Notes: generated from the letters alone by a model not told the origin. 64,000 nucleotides of DNA from Leptolyngbya sp. NIES-2104 (GCF_001485215.1 NZ_BBWW01000001.1:868001-932000); one strand, 5' to 3'; counted from the stretch's first letter, positions 27,589 to 37,964 are shown. A program made the numbers and translations.

Positions 27589-28281
27589 ATGACTGAACTC
27601 GATTTTGTTCTACTCACAGTCTATTTTTTGTGCGTCACCTATGTGCTCTACCAAATGGTGACTTCATTCAACGATGAATTTACGATTTGGCTCGATCAAG
27701 ACTACCTCAACGAGCAACTCGAAACCCTGAACCTAAGGGAAGCGGTTGGCATCAGCTTCAAGTTTGAAAATCGCTACGAATTCGACAAGCTCAAAAAACT
27801 CCAAATCCGCATCAACAATAAACTACAAGATCAAGCGATTTACGTGGATTGGGACTACTGCGCCATGACTGATCAATATGAGCCACCTCGATCGCGTCGC
27901 ATCACTCGCGGAGTCGCGGGCAACCCAACTGATGTATTTCCGCGTCAAGCCTTTAGCGCGATCGCTCCCGGCAAAACCTTGACGGAAGACTTATTTGCAG
28001 AAGATATGCTTTCTCGAAAAGATGGGAGTAGCGCTTTGCAAGGAGATGAAACAGTACTCAGCTTCAAAAAACCTGCAAAAACTGCTTCCGCTGCCAAAAA
28101 GAGGCTTTATCAAGATTTTATGAACGGCGAAGCGCTATTTAAGTTCGAGCTTTACCTCGTCCTGCGCTTTATGGGATTCGGAGCCTCTGCGGGTGGCGAT
28201 CGTGTCTCGATCGTCTGTCGTCTCAACGTCCGCAAACTCGATTGGACTGCTGGACTCCCGTGGAATCCCAAATTTCCCTAA
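27589..28281 (+). CDS. Conserved hypothetical protein with N-terminal membrane anchor
   Basis: Protein of 230 residues, not recognised. One hydrophobic segment at the N-terminus (about 5-25) should anchor it, with the rest in the cytoplasm. Visible blocks are FTIWLDQDYLNEQLETLNLREAV, VDWDYCAMTD and the C-terminal RLNVRKLDWTAGLPWNP. No catalytic motif is evident. It reads toward rnpB, whose 5' end begins about 20 bases after the stop, so readthrough into rnpB is possible. Confidence 0.75.
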   Translation: MTELDFVLLTVYFLCVTYVLYQMVTSFNDEFTIWLDQDYLNEQLETLNLREAVGISFKFENRYEFDKLKKLQIRINNKLQDQAIYVDWDYCAMTDQYEPPRSRRITRGVAGNPTDVFPRQAFSAIAPGKTLTEDLFAEDMLSRKDGSSALQGDETVLSFKKPAKTASAAKKRLYQDFMNGEALFKFELYLVLRFMGFGASAGGDRVSIVCRLNVRKLDWTAGLPWNPKFP

Positions 28282-28300
28282 TCAGCTACACTCTATGTTG

Positions 28301-28773
28301 GAGAAGAGTGAGCGAGGCGGTTGCGGATTCAAATTGAATCTGAGGAAAGTCCGGACTCCCAAAAACCCAGACTTGCTGGATAACGCCCAGTGCGCGTGAG
28401 CGTGAGGATAGTGCCACAGAAAAATACCGCCTGGAGAGGTGCGGGGTATGGGGTATGAGGTGCGAGATGTAAAAAATCTCCCTCATACCTCACACCTCAT
28501 ACCTCACACCTCTTCCGGGTAAGGGTGCAAAGGTGCGGTAAGAGCGCACCAGCAGTATCGAGAGGTACTGGCTCGGTAAACCCCGGTCGGGAGCAAGGTC
28601 GGACGAAACAAGGGTTGGGTTTTTTCCTGTTTCGGCTGTTCACTAACTTCTTCGGAAGTTCTGTGAGCGAGAACCGCTTGAGGTTGGAGGTAACTTCAAT
28701 CCCAGATAGATAACTGCCCTTTGTTGCATTGAGCAACACAAGAACAGAATCCGGCTTATGTCTAACTCTTCTC
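28301..28773 (+). ncRNA. rnpB: RNase P RNA (class A)
   Basis: Catalytic RNA of RNase P, which removes tRNA 5' leaders. The conserved cores are unmistakable: GAGGAAAGTCCGG near 28349, AACGCCCAGTGCGCGTGAGC near 28383, GGTAAGAGCGCACCAGC near 28536, GGCTCGGTAAACCCC near 28570 and the 3' CCCAGATAGATAACTGCCC near 28700. Helix P1 closes as 9 perfect pairs, 28301-28309 with 28765-28773, which sets both ends; the exact mature ends are inferred. The P12-position helix (28443-28512) is enlarged by heptamer repeats, giving about 473 bases. Confidence 0.96.
28443..28512 (+). repeat. Heptamer (STRR-type) repeats inside rnpB
   Basis: The 3' arm holds four tandem heptamers alternating CTCATAC and CTCACAC (28482-28509) plus CTC. 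The 5' arm holds GGGGTAT, GGGGTAT and GAGGTGC (28443-28463), which can pair with them, so the repeats form a long hairpin at the P12 position. Short tandem heptamers at this place are known from rnpB of heterocystous cyanobacteria. Confidence 0.85.
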
Positions 28774-29025
28774 TTTTCCGAAAGCATACTGAAACTTCAT
28801 CAAAACTTTGCGGAAAACACGTAACTTTTTGCGCGATCGACCCTTCAATTCTAGTAACGCCACCTTTTAATTCTCGACATTGCTTTAAACTGCGTCGAGC
28901 AATATGTAGATTCAGCAAAGTCCGATTGATTCCTGATTCCGATCCAGTTGCCCGGTCTAGGATGTAAAGTGTCAAGCCTCTCAATCCCAGGCAATTTCTC
29001 ACCTACAGCCGAGTAGGGTCAGTCT

Positions 29026-29634
29026 GTGAAAAGCCAAGCTTCTACTCTCGAACCCCCGACTTTCTGTGACCTTCCCCCAGCACAGGAACCGCTCTTTGCG
29101 ATCAGTGAACATAAAAAAAGTGGATTAATTCTCTGTAAGCAATATCACGCAGAGTTTGCAGGTCCTGGTGCTGCGGTCAACTGCACGGTTGAGCCTGCTT
29201 ATCGTGCGGTGATTGCGATCGGCTCTCCCGAACTCATCGCGACCACCACGTTCGAGGATCGTCGTCGCGCTTACGGGCGCAGAATTCAATGGGGACGCTG
29301 GTTACAGAGAATCGTCGAGCAGCCTGATCCGATGATTCGCGCTGAGAAGTTACTTGCCGGATTTGAAGAATTTTTCGGGCGACAGGTGGTAATTGGATTG
29401 CCGAATGAAGTTTTGGCATTACTTGCAGGTGTATTTCCTGGCACGATCGAACAAGTGCGATCGCAACATTGGCGCAGCAGTAAGATCGGCACAATGCCCT
29501 TTCTTCCTGGTTCTGATCAACTTAAAGTCACAACTATTTCCCTAAACACCGAAGAAATTCCCGCCGTTCCGCTTCTCACGACTGCAACCGTCAGCGAGAT
29601 TGAGCGCACTTATGCGGTGTTGAAATCTGCGTAA
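29026..29634 (+). CDS. Conserved cyanobacterial hypothetical protein
   Basis: Soluble protein of 202 residues starting at GTG; not recognised. It has ordinary codon use and a stable globular composition, with blocks SGLILCKQYHAEFAGPG, RRRAYGRRIQWGRWLQRI and LPNEVLALLAGVFPG. No signal peptide, membrane helix or catalytic motif was seen. It lies between rnpB and RNase III on the same strand, 60 bases before rnc; a link to RNA processing would be speculation. Confidence 0.75.
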   Translation: MKSQASTLEPPTFCDLPPAQEPLFAISEHKKSGLILCKQYHAEFAGPGAAVNCTVEPAYRAVIAIGSPELIATTTFEDRRRAYGRRIQWGRWLQRIVEQPDPMIRAEKLLAGFEEFFGRQVVIGLPNEVLALLAGVFPGTIEQVRSQHWRSSKIGTMPFLPGSDQLKVTTISLNTEEIPAVPLLTTATVSEIERTYAVLKSA

Positions 29635-29694
29635 TTTGTCTGAGAGCCGATTCACCCCCTACGATGGTAATCAGCCTGATTTTTGATTGCACAG

Positions 29695-30417
29695 ATGACC
29701 ATCGCCTATCCGCGCCGCCAGCAGGAACTTCGCACCCTCATTCAACGCCTCGGAATTTCGCAACTCGACGCGATCGATTGGAGTCTCATGGATTTGGCGC
29801 TGATTCATGTCACGTATTCCGCCGATCGCAATTATGAACAACTCGAATTCGTCGGTGATGCAGTTGTGAAATTAGCAGCGGCAGAATTCTTACTCAAGAC
29901 TTATCCAGATTTGAAAGTCGGAGAATTTACGGCATTGCGATCGGTCTTAGTCAGCGATCGTATTCTGGCTCAAATTGCGGATTCTTTTGGATTCGATCGC
30001 TACCTCCTCGTTGCTCCCAGTGCCAAATCTGATCCCGCTGGACGCGCTTCCCGTCTTGCTGACTCTCTCGAAGCCGTTCTTGCTGCTCTTTATCTCAGCA
30101 CACAGAATCTCACCTTGATTCGTTCCTGGCTCGACGAGCAGTTCCAACCGCTTGCCGAAGAAATTCTCGCCGATCCCGCCCGTCAAAACTACAAAGCCGC
30201 CCTGCAAAACTGGACACAAGGACACCAGAAAACCCTTCCTGAATATCGCACTCAAGAAACCGGGAATACTCACAACGATCCCCATCGCTTTGTTGCAGAA
30301 GTCTGGATTCAAGGACGCTGCATGGGACAGGGGACGGGTCGATCGCGTAAAGCTGCCGAGCAAGCAGCCGCACAAGAAGCGTTTATCGTGCTGAGTAGTC
30401 AGGAATCATCGCTCTGA
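29695..30417 (+). CDS. rnc: Ribonuclease III
   Basis: Double-strand RNA endonuclease that matures rRNA precursors and other structured transcripts. The 240-residue protein has the signature motif as YEQLEFVGDAVVKLAAAE (about 46-63), a relaxed form of NERLEFLGD, and the second metal site in LADSLEAVLAALYL, with the catalytic Glu. A double-stranded RNA-binding domain fills the C-terminus (about 160-235, ending GTGRSRKAAEQAAAQEAF). A TTG at 29683 also lies in frame, but the ATG at 29695 is preferred. It follows rnpB in the window, though transcription linkage is not shown. Confidence 0.93.
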   Translation: MTIAYPRRQQELRTLIQRLGISQLDAIDWSLMDLALIHVTYSADRNYEQLEFVGDAVVKLAAAEFLLKTYPDLKVGEFTALRSVLVSDRILAQIADSFGFDRYLLVAPSAKSDPAGRASRLADSLEAVLAALYLSTQNLTLIRSWLDEQFQPLAEEILADPARQNYKAALQNWTQGHQKTLPEYRTQETGNTHNDPHRFVAEVWIQGRCMGQGTGRSRKAAEQAAAQEAFIVLSSQESSL

Positions 30418-30448
30418 CATACCAGCCGAACCTTTTAAGGAGTCTGGT

Positions 30449-31429
30449 ATGTCATCGATCGCACTTTTCGGCGTTGGACGTTGGGGCAGTCATTTATTAC
30501 GGAATTTTCTACAGCATCCAGAAGCGCGAGTGGTCGCGATCGTTGATCCGTCTCTAGAACAATTAGAGTCCGTTGCCCAACGATTTGAATTCGATCAGCG
30601 CGTGTTTTTGACGACTCAATGGCAAGACGCTTTGGAGTTGAGCGGATTAGAAGCAGTGGCGATTACAACGCCTGGAACCACTCACAATGAACTGATCACA
30701 GCCGCACTCAAACAAAATCTTCATGTTCTGGCAGCAAAACCGCTCACTTTAAGCTTTTCCGAGTCGATTCAACTTTGCAAACTTGCAGAACAGCAACAGC
30801 GGCAATTGATCGTAGATCATACTTATCTGTTTCATCCTGCGGTGATTCGGGGACGGGAAGCGGTTCGGAAACTTGGCAAGCTGCGGTATGGGTGTTCAAC
30901 GCGATCGCATCTCAGCCCCGTTCGCTCTGATGTCGATGCTCTCTGGGATTTAGCGATTCACGATATTGCAATTCTGAACTTTTGGTTAGGAGAAAGTCCC
31001 TGTGCGGTTGAAGCAAAAGGATCGGTTTGGTTACAGGAAGGTTTAGCTGACACCGTATGGGCAACTTTGACTTATCCGAGCGGCTTTCAGGCAACACTTC
31101 ATCTCAGTTGGTTGAATCCTGATAAGCAACGTCGATCGTGCATCGTGGGCGAAAATGGCTCTCTAATTTTTGATGAATTGGCACAAGATCAATTAACAGT
31201 GCAATGGGGAAAATTCGACGCGCAGTTTAAACCGATCGAGCAAAGTCGAGAAATCCTTGAAATTCCCAAACAAGAACCTTTACAAGAAGTCTGCAATCAT
31301 TTTCTAGACTGTGTGAAGCACGATCGAGCTTCTGAGATTTCTTCAGGTTGGCTCGGTGCGGAACTTGTGCAAATCTTGGTCGCGTTGTCGGAATCGATGC
31401 GATTGGGGAAAGCGATCGACATTAAATAA
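30449..31429 (+). CDS. Gfo/Idh/MocA-family NAD(P)-dependent oxidoreductase
   Basis: Oxidoreductase of 326 residues. The N-terminal Rossmann fold shows FGVGRWGSHLLRN, and the EKP-type loop reads HVLAAKPLTLS, keeping the Lys-Pro. The C-terminal GFO/IDH domain includes DLAIHDIAILNFWLG, with the His-Asp pair used by many members. Such enzymes act on sugars or inositols, often in UDP-sugar or glycan pathways; substrate cannot be read. An AAGGAG stretch lies 8 bases before the ATG. Confidence 0.9.
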   Translation: MSSIALFGVGRWGSHLLRNFLQHPEARVVAIVDPSLEQLESVAQRFEFDQRVFLTTQWQDALELSGLEAVAITTPGTTHNELITAALKQNLHVLAAKPLTLSFSESIQLCKLAEQQQRQLIVDHTYLFHPAVIRGREAVRKLGKLRYGCSTRSHLSPVRSDVDALWDLAIHDIAILNFWLGESPCAVEAKGSVWLQEGLADTVWATLTYPSGFQATLHLSWLNPDKQRRSCIVGENGSLIFDELAQDQLTVQWGKFDAQFKPIEQSREILEIPKQEPLQEVCNHFLDCVKHDRASEISSGWLGAELVQILVALSESMRLGKAIDIK

Positions 31430-31500
31430 ACCTCTAAAAATTGCCGCAATTTGGAAAGGCGCGATATTTTTGAGTACGGTAAGTTTCTGGAATTGTTCTT

Positions 31501-31932
31501 GTGACTCCGACTTTCACGCGCCGAATTCATCCGAAATCTGAGCCAGATTACATTTTGTCATTGACGGCTGAAGAAAGGATGCGATCGCGCTTTCTCTTCC
31601 AATCCGACGACGGGCGAGAGGTGTACTTCAATTTACCCAGAGGCACAACGCTTCGAGATGGCGACTGGCTAGAATCTGACGAAGGTGAACTTCTCAAAAT
31701 CCAAGCTAAACCCGAACCTGTTTTAACAGTAACAACTTCAGCATTTCTGAATTTATTACAAGCTGCATACCATTTAGGTAATCGCCACGTACCACTAGAG
31801 ATCACAGATTCATATTTAAGACTATCACCTGATCCAGTTCTGCAAGACTTACTAGAGCATCGTGGACTAGAAATCAAATCTGAAACTGCACCATTTCAAC
31901 CTGAATCCGGCGCTTATGGACACGCTCACTAA
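31501..31932 (+). CDS. ureE: Urease accessory protein UreE (nickel chaperone)
   Basis: Nickel-binding chaperone for urease assembly, 143 residues. The peptide-binding N-terminal domain has [23 protein letters not shown], and the ferredoxin-like metal domain includes [17 protein letters not shown] with the conserved dimer-interface His. The histidine-rich tail of some homologues is reduced to GAYGHAH. It starts with GTG and overlaps ureF by 17 bases. The urease subunits and ureG are not in the window. Confidence 0.94.
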   Translation: MTPTFTRRIHPKSEPDYILSLTAEERMRSRFLFQSDDGREVYFNLPRGTTLRDGDWLESDEGELLKIQAKPEPVLTVTTSAFLNLLQAAYHLGNRHVPLEITDSYLRLSPDPVLQDLLEHRGLEIKSETAPFQPESGAYGHAH

Positions 31933-32584
31933 TCCAGCATTATTACGTCTATTACAGTTAGCTAGTCCGGCTTTACCTGTCGGAGCCTATAGCTATTCAG
32001 AAGGATTAGAAACGTTAGTCCATACAGGTATCGTTCAAACCGTAGATGATTTAGAACATTGGATCATTCAGGAATTGAACTATGGTGCGGCTCGATTAGA
32101 AGCAGCAATGTTAGTTCGATCGCATCGCGCCACGATCGCTCAAAATTTCGATCAACTCCTCTACTGGAATGACTGGTTTACCGCCGCACGAGAAACCGAA
32201 GAACTCCGATCGCAATCTCTCCAAATGGGCGGTTCCTTGATCCGATTATTCCGATCGCTCCACCCCGATCCGATTCCGAACTTTGAAGATGGCTGTAATT
32301 TCGCGATCGCGTTCGGACTCGTCGCCGCACTTTGGAAAATCGATGAATCTGCCGCCCTAATTGCCTATCTCCACAGTTGGACAACGAATCTAGTGAGTGC
32401 AGGCGTGAAACTCATTCCGCTCGGACAAACGGCAGGGCAGCAGCTTTTGTTGAAATTGGGTGAGGTGATTGGGGAGAATGCGATCGCTGATCTTGAAGAT
32501 TCGGAGCTTGAGAGTTGTGGGTGGGGATTGTCGATCGCGAGTATGAAGCATGAAACGCTCTACAGTCGCTTATTCAGAAGTTAG
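31916..32584 (+). CDS. ureF: Urease accessory protein UreF
   Basis: Urease activation factor of 222 residues that works in the UreF-UreH-UreG complex. The start [24 protein letters not shown] is diagnostic, and the helical body ends with the [15 protein letters not shown] tail. It overlaps ureE by 17 bases, so the pair is co-translated. In many cyanobacteria ureG follows; here the next gene is an unrelated hypothetical, so ureG must be elsewhere. Confidence 0.95.
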   Translation: MDTLTNPALLRLLQLASPALPVGAYSYSEGLETLVHTGIVQTVDDLEHWIIQELNYGAARLEAAMLVRSHRATIAQNFDQLLYWNDWFTAARETEELRSQSLQMGGSLIRLFRSLHPDPIPNFEDGCNFAIAFGLVAALWKIDESAALIAYLHSWTTNLVSAGVKLIPLGQTAGQQLLLKLGEVIGENAIADLEDSELESCGWGLSIASMKHETLYSRLFRS

Positions 32585-32599
32585 CTAATTTAGTTCAAG

Positions 32600-33172
32600 T
32601 TGAACGAGATGAACAAAAAACAGCCTAATCCCATCAATCAAATTCAGAGACAAGGCGAAGCAAGTACTTTTCTGAATCGTGTTCTTCAATGGATTTGTAG
32701 TTTGCAATCTAAAGAGATTGAGCTTTTTGAAGAAGAACGGATTGCCGAACTGGGTCAATTAATGGCGAAGGAGCTTGGCGTAGTTGTCTTTTGTGACCTC
32801 GATCGTAACTATCGCACTGCCCATAATCTAAGAATTCTGATTGATGAAAAAGGCAAAGCGCCATCAATGTCGAAAGAGCGCAATTACTACAACTCACTAA
32901 AAGTAAGCCAGTTTGAAGTGCGAGTCGATATCAGTCGCAAAGGTGGATTCTTTTGTATTCGTTCTTATGCCCGCTCTGACGATGGCAGTTTTTATACTCT
33001 TGCTCAGAAAAAGCCCAAATATTTACTTAAAGTCTGTGATGAAGTCGTTAACTTTCTAACAGAAAATGACCTGATTCAAATTCCTGATGAGTTTCTTGAT
33101 CGTCAGATCGATGGGCGAAATGAATTGGGTGGTGAAGTAACAGTGATGACTCAGCTTTTTGGCGAAATCTAA
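32600..33172 (+). CDS. Hypothetical protein (190 aa)
   Basis: Soluble protein of 190 residues, not recognised. It is Lys/Glu/Asn-rich and lower in G+C than the urease genes before it, which hints at an accessory origin. Blocks include LNRVLQWICSLQSKEIELFEEER, a hydrophobic strand LGVVVFCDLDR, and a C-terminal QLFGEI. There is no signal peptide or membrane segment. It starts 15 bases after ureF and could be read by the same transcript; no functional link is apparent. Confidence 0.65.
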   Translation: MNEMNKKQPNPINQIQRQGEASTFLNRVLQWICSLQSKEIELFEEERIAELGQLMAKELGVVVFCDLDRNYRTAHNLRILIDEKGKAPSMSKERNYYNSLKVSQFEVRVDISRKGGFFCIRSYARSDDGSFYTLAQKKPKYLLKVCDEVVNFLTENDLIQIPDEFLDRQIDGRNELGGEVTVMTQLFGEI

Positions 33173-33304
33173 GCGAATTGCGTTGATATACTGCGTAAGC
33201 CTAGGTGAACCAGAATGCTTACTTCCAATGTGCGATCGCTAAGTCAAAATTGCCTCGTGGGTTAGGATGAAGAAGTCAATGAGTTCGCGATCGAGGCTCA
33301 GACC

Positions 33305-33580
33305 ATGCAACCACTTTTCCTAAGCCGTGAAGAAGTCGCCCGAATTGCCAAGGAATTGTACGAAAACACCCTTCGTCATGAAATCGAGACCGAAGAAAAT
33401 ATTGGCAAAATGGTGATTATCGACATCGAAACAGGCGACTATGAAATTGACGAGACTGGGTTAGAAGCCTCCCGTATTCTCAGGGAAGAGCGACCCCTTG
33501 CCCGTCTTTTCGGAATCCGCATTGGGTACAACGTTGCCGCTACTTTCGGCGGTGGTGTAATGGAGCGGATCAAACGGTGA
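33305..33580 (+). CDS. Small protein upstream of a retropepsin-like protease
   Basis: Protein of 91 residues, acidic in the middle (ETEENIGKMVIIDIETGDYEID) with a Gly-rich end (IRIGYNVAATFGGGVME). I know the general type only as a small cyanobacterial partner of aspartic-protease-like genes. The stop overlaps the next start by 4 bases (ATGA-like arrangement), so the two are translated together. No HTH or ribbon motif was recognised, so an antitoxin call would be a guess. Confidence 0.7.
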   Translation: MQPLFLSREEVARIAKELYENTLRHEIETEENIGKMVIIDIETGDYEIDETGLEASRILREERPLARLFGIRIGYNVAATFGGGVMERIKR

Positions 33581-33942
33581 TTTCTGGAATCGTCATCGAT
33601 AGACGACCGATCGTTGCAATACCTGTTTTTCTTCCAAACGGTGCAACTTTCCCGATCGAGTTCGTAGTAGACACAGGATTTAACGCTTACCTTTGTTTAC
33701 CGCCTGATGCGGTTGCCCTACTACAGCTACCATTTTTTCACGATCTCCCGATTAACTTAGCGGATAACAGCGAGACTTCAGTAGCGGTTCATCGAGCCAT
33801 GATTCTCTGGAATGGAGAAGAACGAGCCGTTCCTGTCTTTGCAACGGGACAGCGACCTTTACTTGGAACGGCTTTACTCGATGAGCAAGAACTGGTGATT
33901 CAGTTCACAGAAAATGGATTAGTCACGATCGACGAACTCTAA
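33577..33942 (+). CDS. Clan AA (retropepsin-like) aspartic protease
   Basis: Single-domain protein of 121 residues with the retroviral-type aspartic protease signature: VVDTGFNAYLCLPPD carries the Asp-Thr-Gly triad near residue 29, after a short beta-rich lead. The second half shows the hydrophobic strand and GTALLDEQELVI, the usual LLG/GTALL region. Retropepsin-like proteins of this size would work as homodimers. It begins with GTG, overlapping the small upstream gene by 4 bases. Substrate unknown; activity is inferred from the motif only. Confidence 0.82.
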   Translation: MISGIVIDRRPIVAIPVFLPNGATFPIEFVVDTGFNAYLCLPPDAVALLQLPFFHDLPINLADNSETSVAVHRAMILWNGEERAVPVFATGQRPLLGTALLDEQELVIQFTENGLVTIDEL

Positions 33943-34070
33943 AAATTCCTTACCGTGTCATAGAGAACATACCCTTCTTCAATAGGAAAAATTGCTTAAT
34001 CATCTGTAACCCTTCAGTGATAAGCTAACTTGTGGCGAATAGGCGCAATTCGCGCATACACAATCGTTGA

Positions 34071-35552
<1,482 letters not shown>

Positions 35553-35613
35553 CTCTTCAGGGTGCGGATTGATTCTGCACCCATTCGTTGTTCATTATTC
35601 ATCCTTAATTACT

Positions 35614-36024
35614 ATGGCTTTAACGGTTCGCGTCATTGCGCCAGATAAAACAGTCTGGGATTCTTCGGCTGAGGAAGTGATTCTTCCGAGCACTACAGGA
35701 CAACTTGGTATCTTATCGGGTCACGCTCCTTTATTAACGGCACTCGAAACGGGCGTATTGCGCGTTCGATCGGACAAAAACTGGGTGCCGATCGCGGTCA
35801 TGGGCGGCTTTGCAGAAATTGAAAAGAACGAAGTGACGATTTTGGTGAATGGAGCGGAGCGCGGCGAATCGATCGATCTCGAAGCGGCTCGCACTGCCTA
35901 CACCGAAGCCGAAGCGAAGTTCGCTCAAGCGGATCAAAGCGGCTCGAAACAAGAACAATTGCAGGCAACTCAAGCTCTAAAACGCGCTCGTGCCCGTCTT
36001 CAGGCGGCTGGCGGTCAGGCTTAG
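35614..36024 (+). CDS. atpC: F-type ATP synthase subunit epsilon
   Basis: Regulatory F1 subunit of 136 residues that couples the rotor to the catalytic head. It starts [17 protein letters not shown] with the beta-sandwich block [25 protein letters not shown], and ends with the two-helix domain (about 85-136). An upstream in-frame ATA/ATG run to 35569 adds only unrelated residues, so the ATG at 35614 is preferred. An intrinsic terminator follows 25 bases after the stop. In chloroplast naming this is atpE. Confidence 0.96.
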   Translation: MALTVRVIAPDKTVWDSSAEEVILPSTTGQLGILSGHAPLLTALETGVLRVRSDKNWVPIAVMGGFAEIEKNEVTILVNGAERGESIDLEAARTAYTEAEAKFAQADQSGSKQEQLQATQALKRARARLQAAGGQA

Positions 36025-36049
36025 AGTTTAAACTTAGAAGATTGGAAAG

Positions 36050-36072
36050 GAGGGACAAGTGCCCTCTTTTTT
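36050..36072 (+). terminator. Intrinsic terminator of the atpD-atpC operon
   Basis: GAGGG (36050-36054) pairs with CCCTC (36062-36066) and is followed by six T. The T run overlaps the stop codon of the convergent Uma2 gene. Confidence 0.8.
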
Positions 36073-36892
36073 ATTGCGTAAATTGTCTTACTTGGTCGAT
36101 CGATAAATTGAGCGCGATCGCAATCTGCTCAACACTCAGCCCCATTTCTGCTAAACGAGAAATTGCCTCGTATCGCGCTTGTTCTGCTTCTTGTCGTGCC
36201 TGTTCTGCTTCCTGTCGTGCCTGTTCTGCTTCCTGTCGTGCTTGTTCTGCTTCTTGCCGTGCCTGTTCTGCCTCCTGTCGTGCTTGATCCGTTTCAGCGT
36301 GAGTCAAAAGTTTCGTCTCAGTTTGCGGCTCGTAATATCGCAACTTCCCATCCGTTACCCTTAATTCAAGACCTAAACTCTGGCTGTAAAGCGACAAACT
36401 GCCATCGGGTAAAGTCGTGAGCGGAATCAACTCGTATCGGTTCTCTACCAAACGCGAACCTTTCAGCGGCGGGTTTAGATAATCTCCGGTTGGATCGTAT
36501 TGAAAATACTCTGATACGCCCATGCGTACATATTTCTGGGGTTTATCTTGTTCGTCGTTCCCACGAGTCGTTTTGGAAGTGACTTCTAGAACAAATGAAG
36601 GAAGTTGATTCCCTTCTTCCCAAGCTTTGTACGTGCGGCGTTGCTTCTTCTCAACTCCAAAAATGACAAATACGTCTGGAGAGACAACCGCATCCGGGAC
36701 ACCTCGTTCGTAATACACAAAGAGATTGCCTGAAACGTAAACATCAGGTCGATTCTGAAAATAAAGATTGAGCGCTTCCACGCTGTAGACCAAATAATCG
36801 CGGGTTGGATCGCTCTCTGTCATGGGATTGCCATCGGACTCCGGGTAAATCGTGTCAGGGTCGTAATTGAGCTGGCTTAAGAAAGAAGTCAT
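36071..36892 (-). CDS. Uma2 (DUF820) family putative endonuclease with heptad-repeat tail
   Basis: PD-(D/E)XK-like protein of 273 residues, a family greatly expanded in cyanobacteria. The core shows PDVYVSGNLFVYYE, VSPDVFVIFGVE and the acid-lysine part LPSFVLEVTSKTT. The C-terminal fifth is a coiled coil made of in-frame copies of EAEQARQ (about residues 200-240), followed by an HTH-like end (ISRLAEMGLSVEQIAIALNLS). Nuclease function is inferred from fold; cellular role is unknown. The frame is open to 36907. Confidence 0.85.
   Translation of the reverse strand: MTSFLSQLNYDPDTIYPESDGNPMTESDPTRDYLVYSVEALNLYFQNRPDVYVSGNLFVYYERGVPDAVVSPDVFVIFGVEKKQRRTYKAWEEGNQLPSFVLEVTSKTTRGNDEQDKPQKYVRMGVSEYFQYDPTGDYLNPPLKGSRLVENRYELIPLTTLPDGSLSLYSQSLGLELRVTDGKLRYYEPQTETKLLTHAETDQARQEAEQARQEAEQARQEAEQARQEAEQARQEAEQARYEAISRLAEMGLSVEQIAIALNLSIDQVRQFTQ
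36170..36292 (-). repeat. Tandem 21-base repeats coding the EAEQARQ heptads
   Basis: About six nearly identical 21-base units lie inside the Uma2 gene, each coding one coiled-coil heptad. Unit differences are mostly synonymous third positions. Copy number is likely to vary between strains through slippage or recombination. Confidence 0.9.
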
Positions 36893-37201
36893 CAGATTGA
36901 CCTTCACTCAATAGATTTTTCTACCATATCGCGAGTTCTTGATTTTCTAAAGCTTAAAAACGCTCATCAGTACAAAAGCAGAATCTGTTGTTACCAATTT
37001 GCCGAATAGAAGTCGATCGATAAATTTCAACCGATTTGTAGCCGATTTAACATGACAATTTTTCTTAACTAGCAGCGGGGATCACTAATAATTACATTTG
37101 AATAAATGAATAGGCACTCTGATATATTCTCCTCATCACCTGTATCGATGCGTCTCAATGAAATGCGATCGCATCGATCGACATTGTTGGAGATTGATTT
37201 G

Positions 37202-37924
37202 ATGACTCGAACACATGGCTTTATTGGACGGCGATCGTTCCTCACAGGAATGGGAGGACTTGGAATTGCCACAGCAGCAGGAAGTAATTTAATTTGGCAA
37301 CCAGAAGAAGCTTTAGCACAAAGCCCAACTACGCCCAAACCTAAACCTGTTAGCCCTGAAGCAGCATTGAAGCTCTTACTGGAAGGCAATCAGCGCTTTG
37401 TAGATGGTAAGCGTCAAAACCCGCATCAGTCTCGCTTACGCCTTCAAGAAGTTGCTGTTGCTCAATATCCTTTTGCATCAATTTTGGGCTGTGCAGATTC
37501 GAGAGTTCCGGCTGAGATCGTGTTTGACCAGGGCTTAGGGGATTTGTTCGTGGTTCGAGTTGCAGGGAATGTTGCAAGTCAAACCGCGATCGGAAGTCTG
37601 GAATTTTCGACTGCTGTGTTAGGTTCGCAGTTGATTGTGGTTGTCGGACATAGCCGCTGCGGTGCAGTGGTGGCAGCCGCAAAAGGCGATCCATTGCCGG
37701 GGCGAATCGGTGTGTTTGTGGAAGAGATTAAGCCTGCGGTGGCTCGTGTGAGAGCAAAAACAGGCAATTTAGAAGAGAACTCAATTATCGCGAATGTTCA
37801 GTATCAAGCTCAGAAACTTGCAGAGAGTTCGACGATTTTGGCTGGCTTGCTCAAGGAAGGAAAGCTCAAAATTGTGGGTGGACGCTACGACTTGGCAAGC
37901 GGAAAGTTCATTATCGTGACCTAA
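37202..37924 (+). CDS. Beta-class carbonic anhydrase with Tat signal
   Basis: Interconverts CO2 and bicarbonate; 240 residues. The N-terminus has a twin-arginine signal (GRRSFLTGMGG) and a cleavage region near EEALAQS, so it should fold in the cytoplasm and be exported to the periplasm or thylakoid lumen. Zinc ligands and the catalytic pair are intact: Cys97 and Asp99 in CADSR, His150 and Cys153 in GHSRCGA. A longer frame opens at 37106, but the Tat signal sets the start at 37202. No carboxysome genes are nearby, so it is not the shell enzyme. Confidence 0.92.
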   Translation: MTRTHGFIGRRSFLTGMGGLGIATAAGSNLIWQPEEALAQSPTTPKPKPVSPEAALKLLLEGNQRFVDGKRQNPHQSRLRLQEVAVAQYPFASILGCADSRVPAEIVFDQGLGDLFVVRVAGNVASQTAIGSLEFSTAVLGSQLIVVVGHSRCGAVVAAAKGDPLPGRIGVFVEEIKPAVARVRAKTGNLEENSIIANVQYQAQKLAESSTILAGLLKEGKLKIVGGRYDLASGKFIIVT

Positions 37925-37964
37925 GGCGACGAGAGGAGTGATCGTATTTTGTTTGTGCGATCGC

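Noticed and set aside
28482-28512. Possible CRISPR or minisatellite
   Set aside because: Heptamers lie in a helix of RNase P RNA and pair with the other arm; no spacers.
36170-36292. Possible CRISPR array
   Set aside because: The 21-base units are contiguous with no spacers and encode in-frame coiled-coil heptads.
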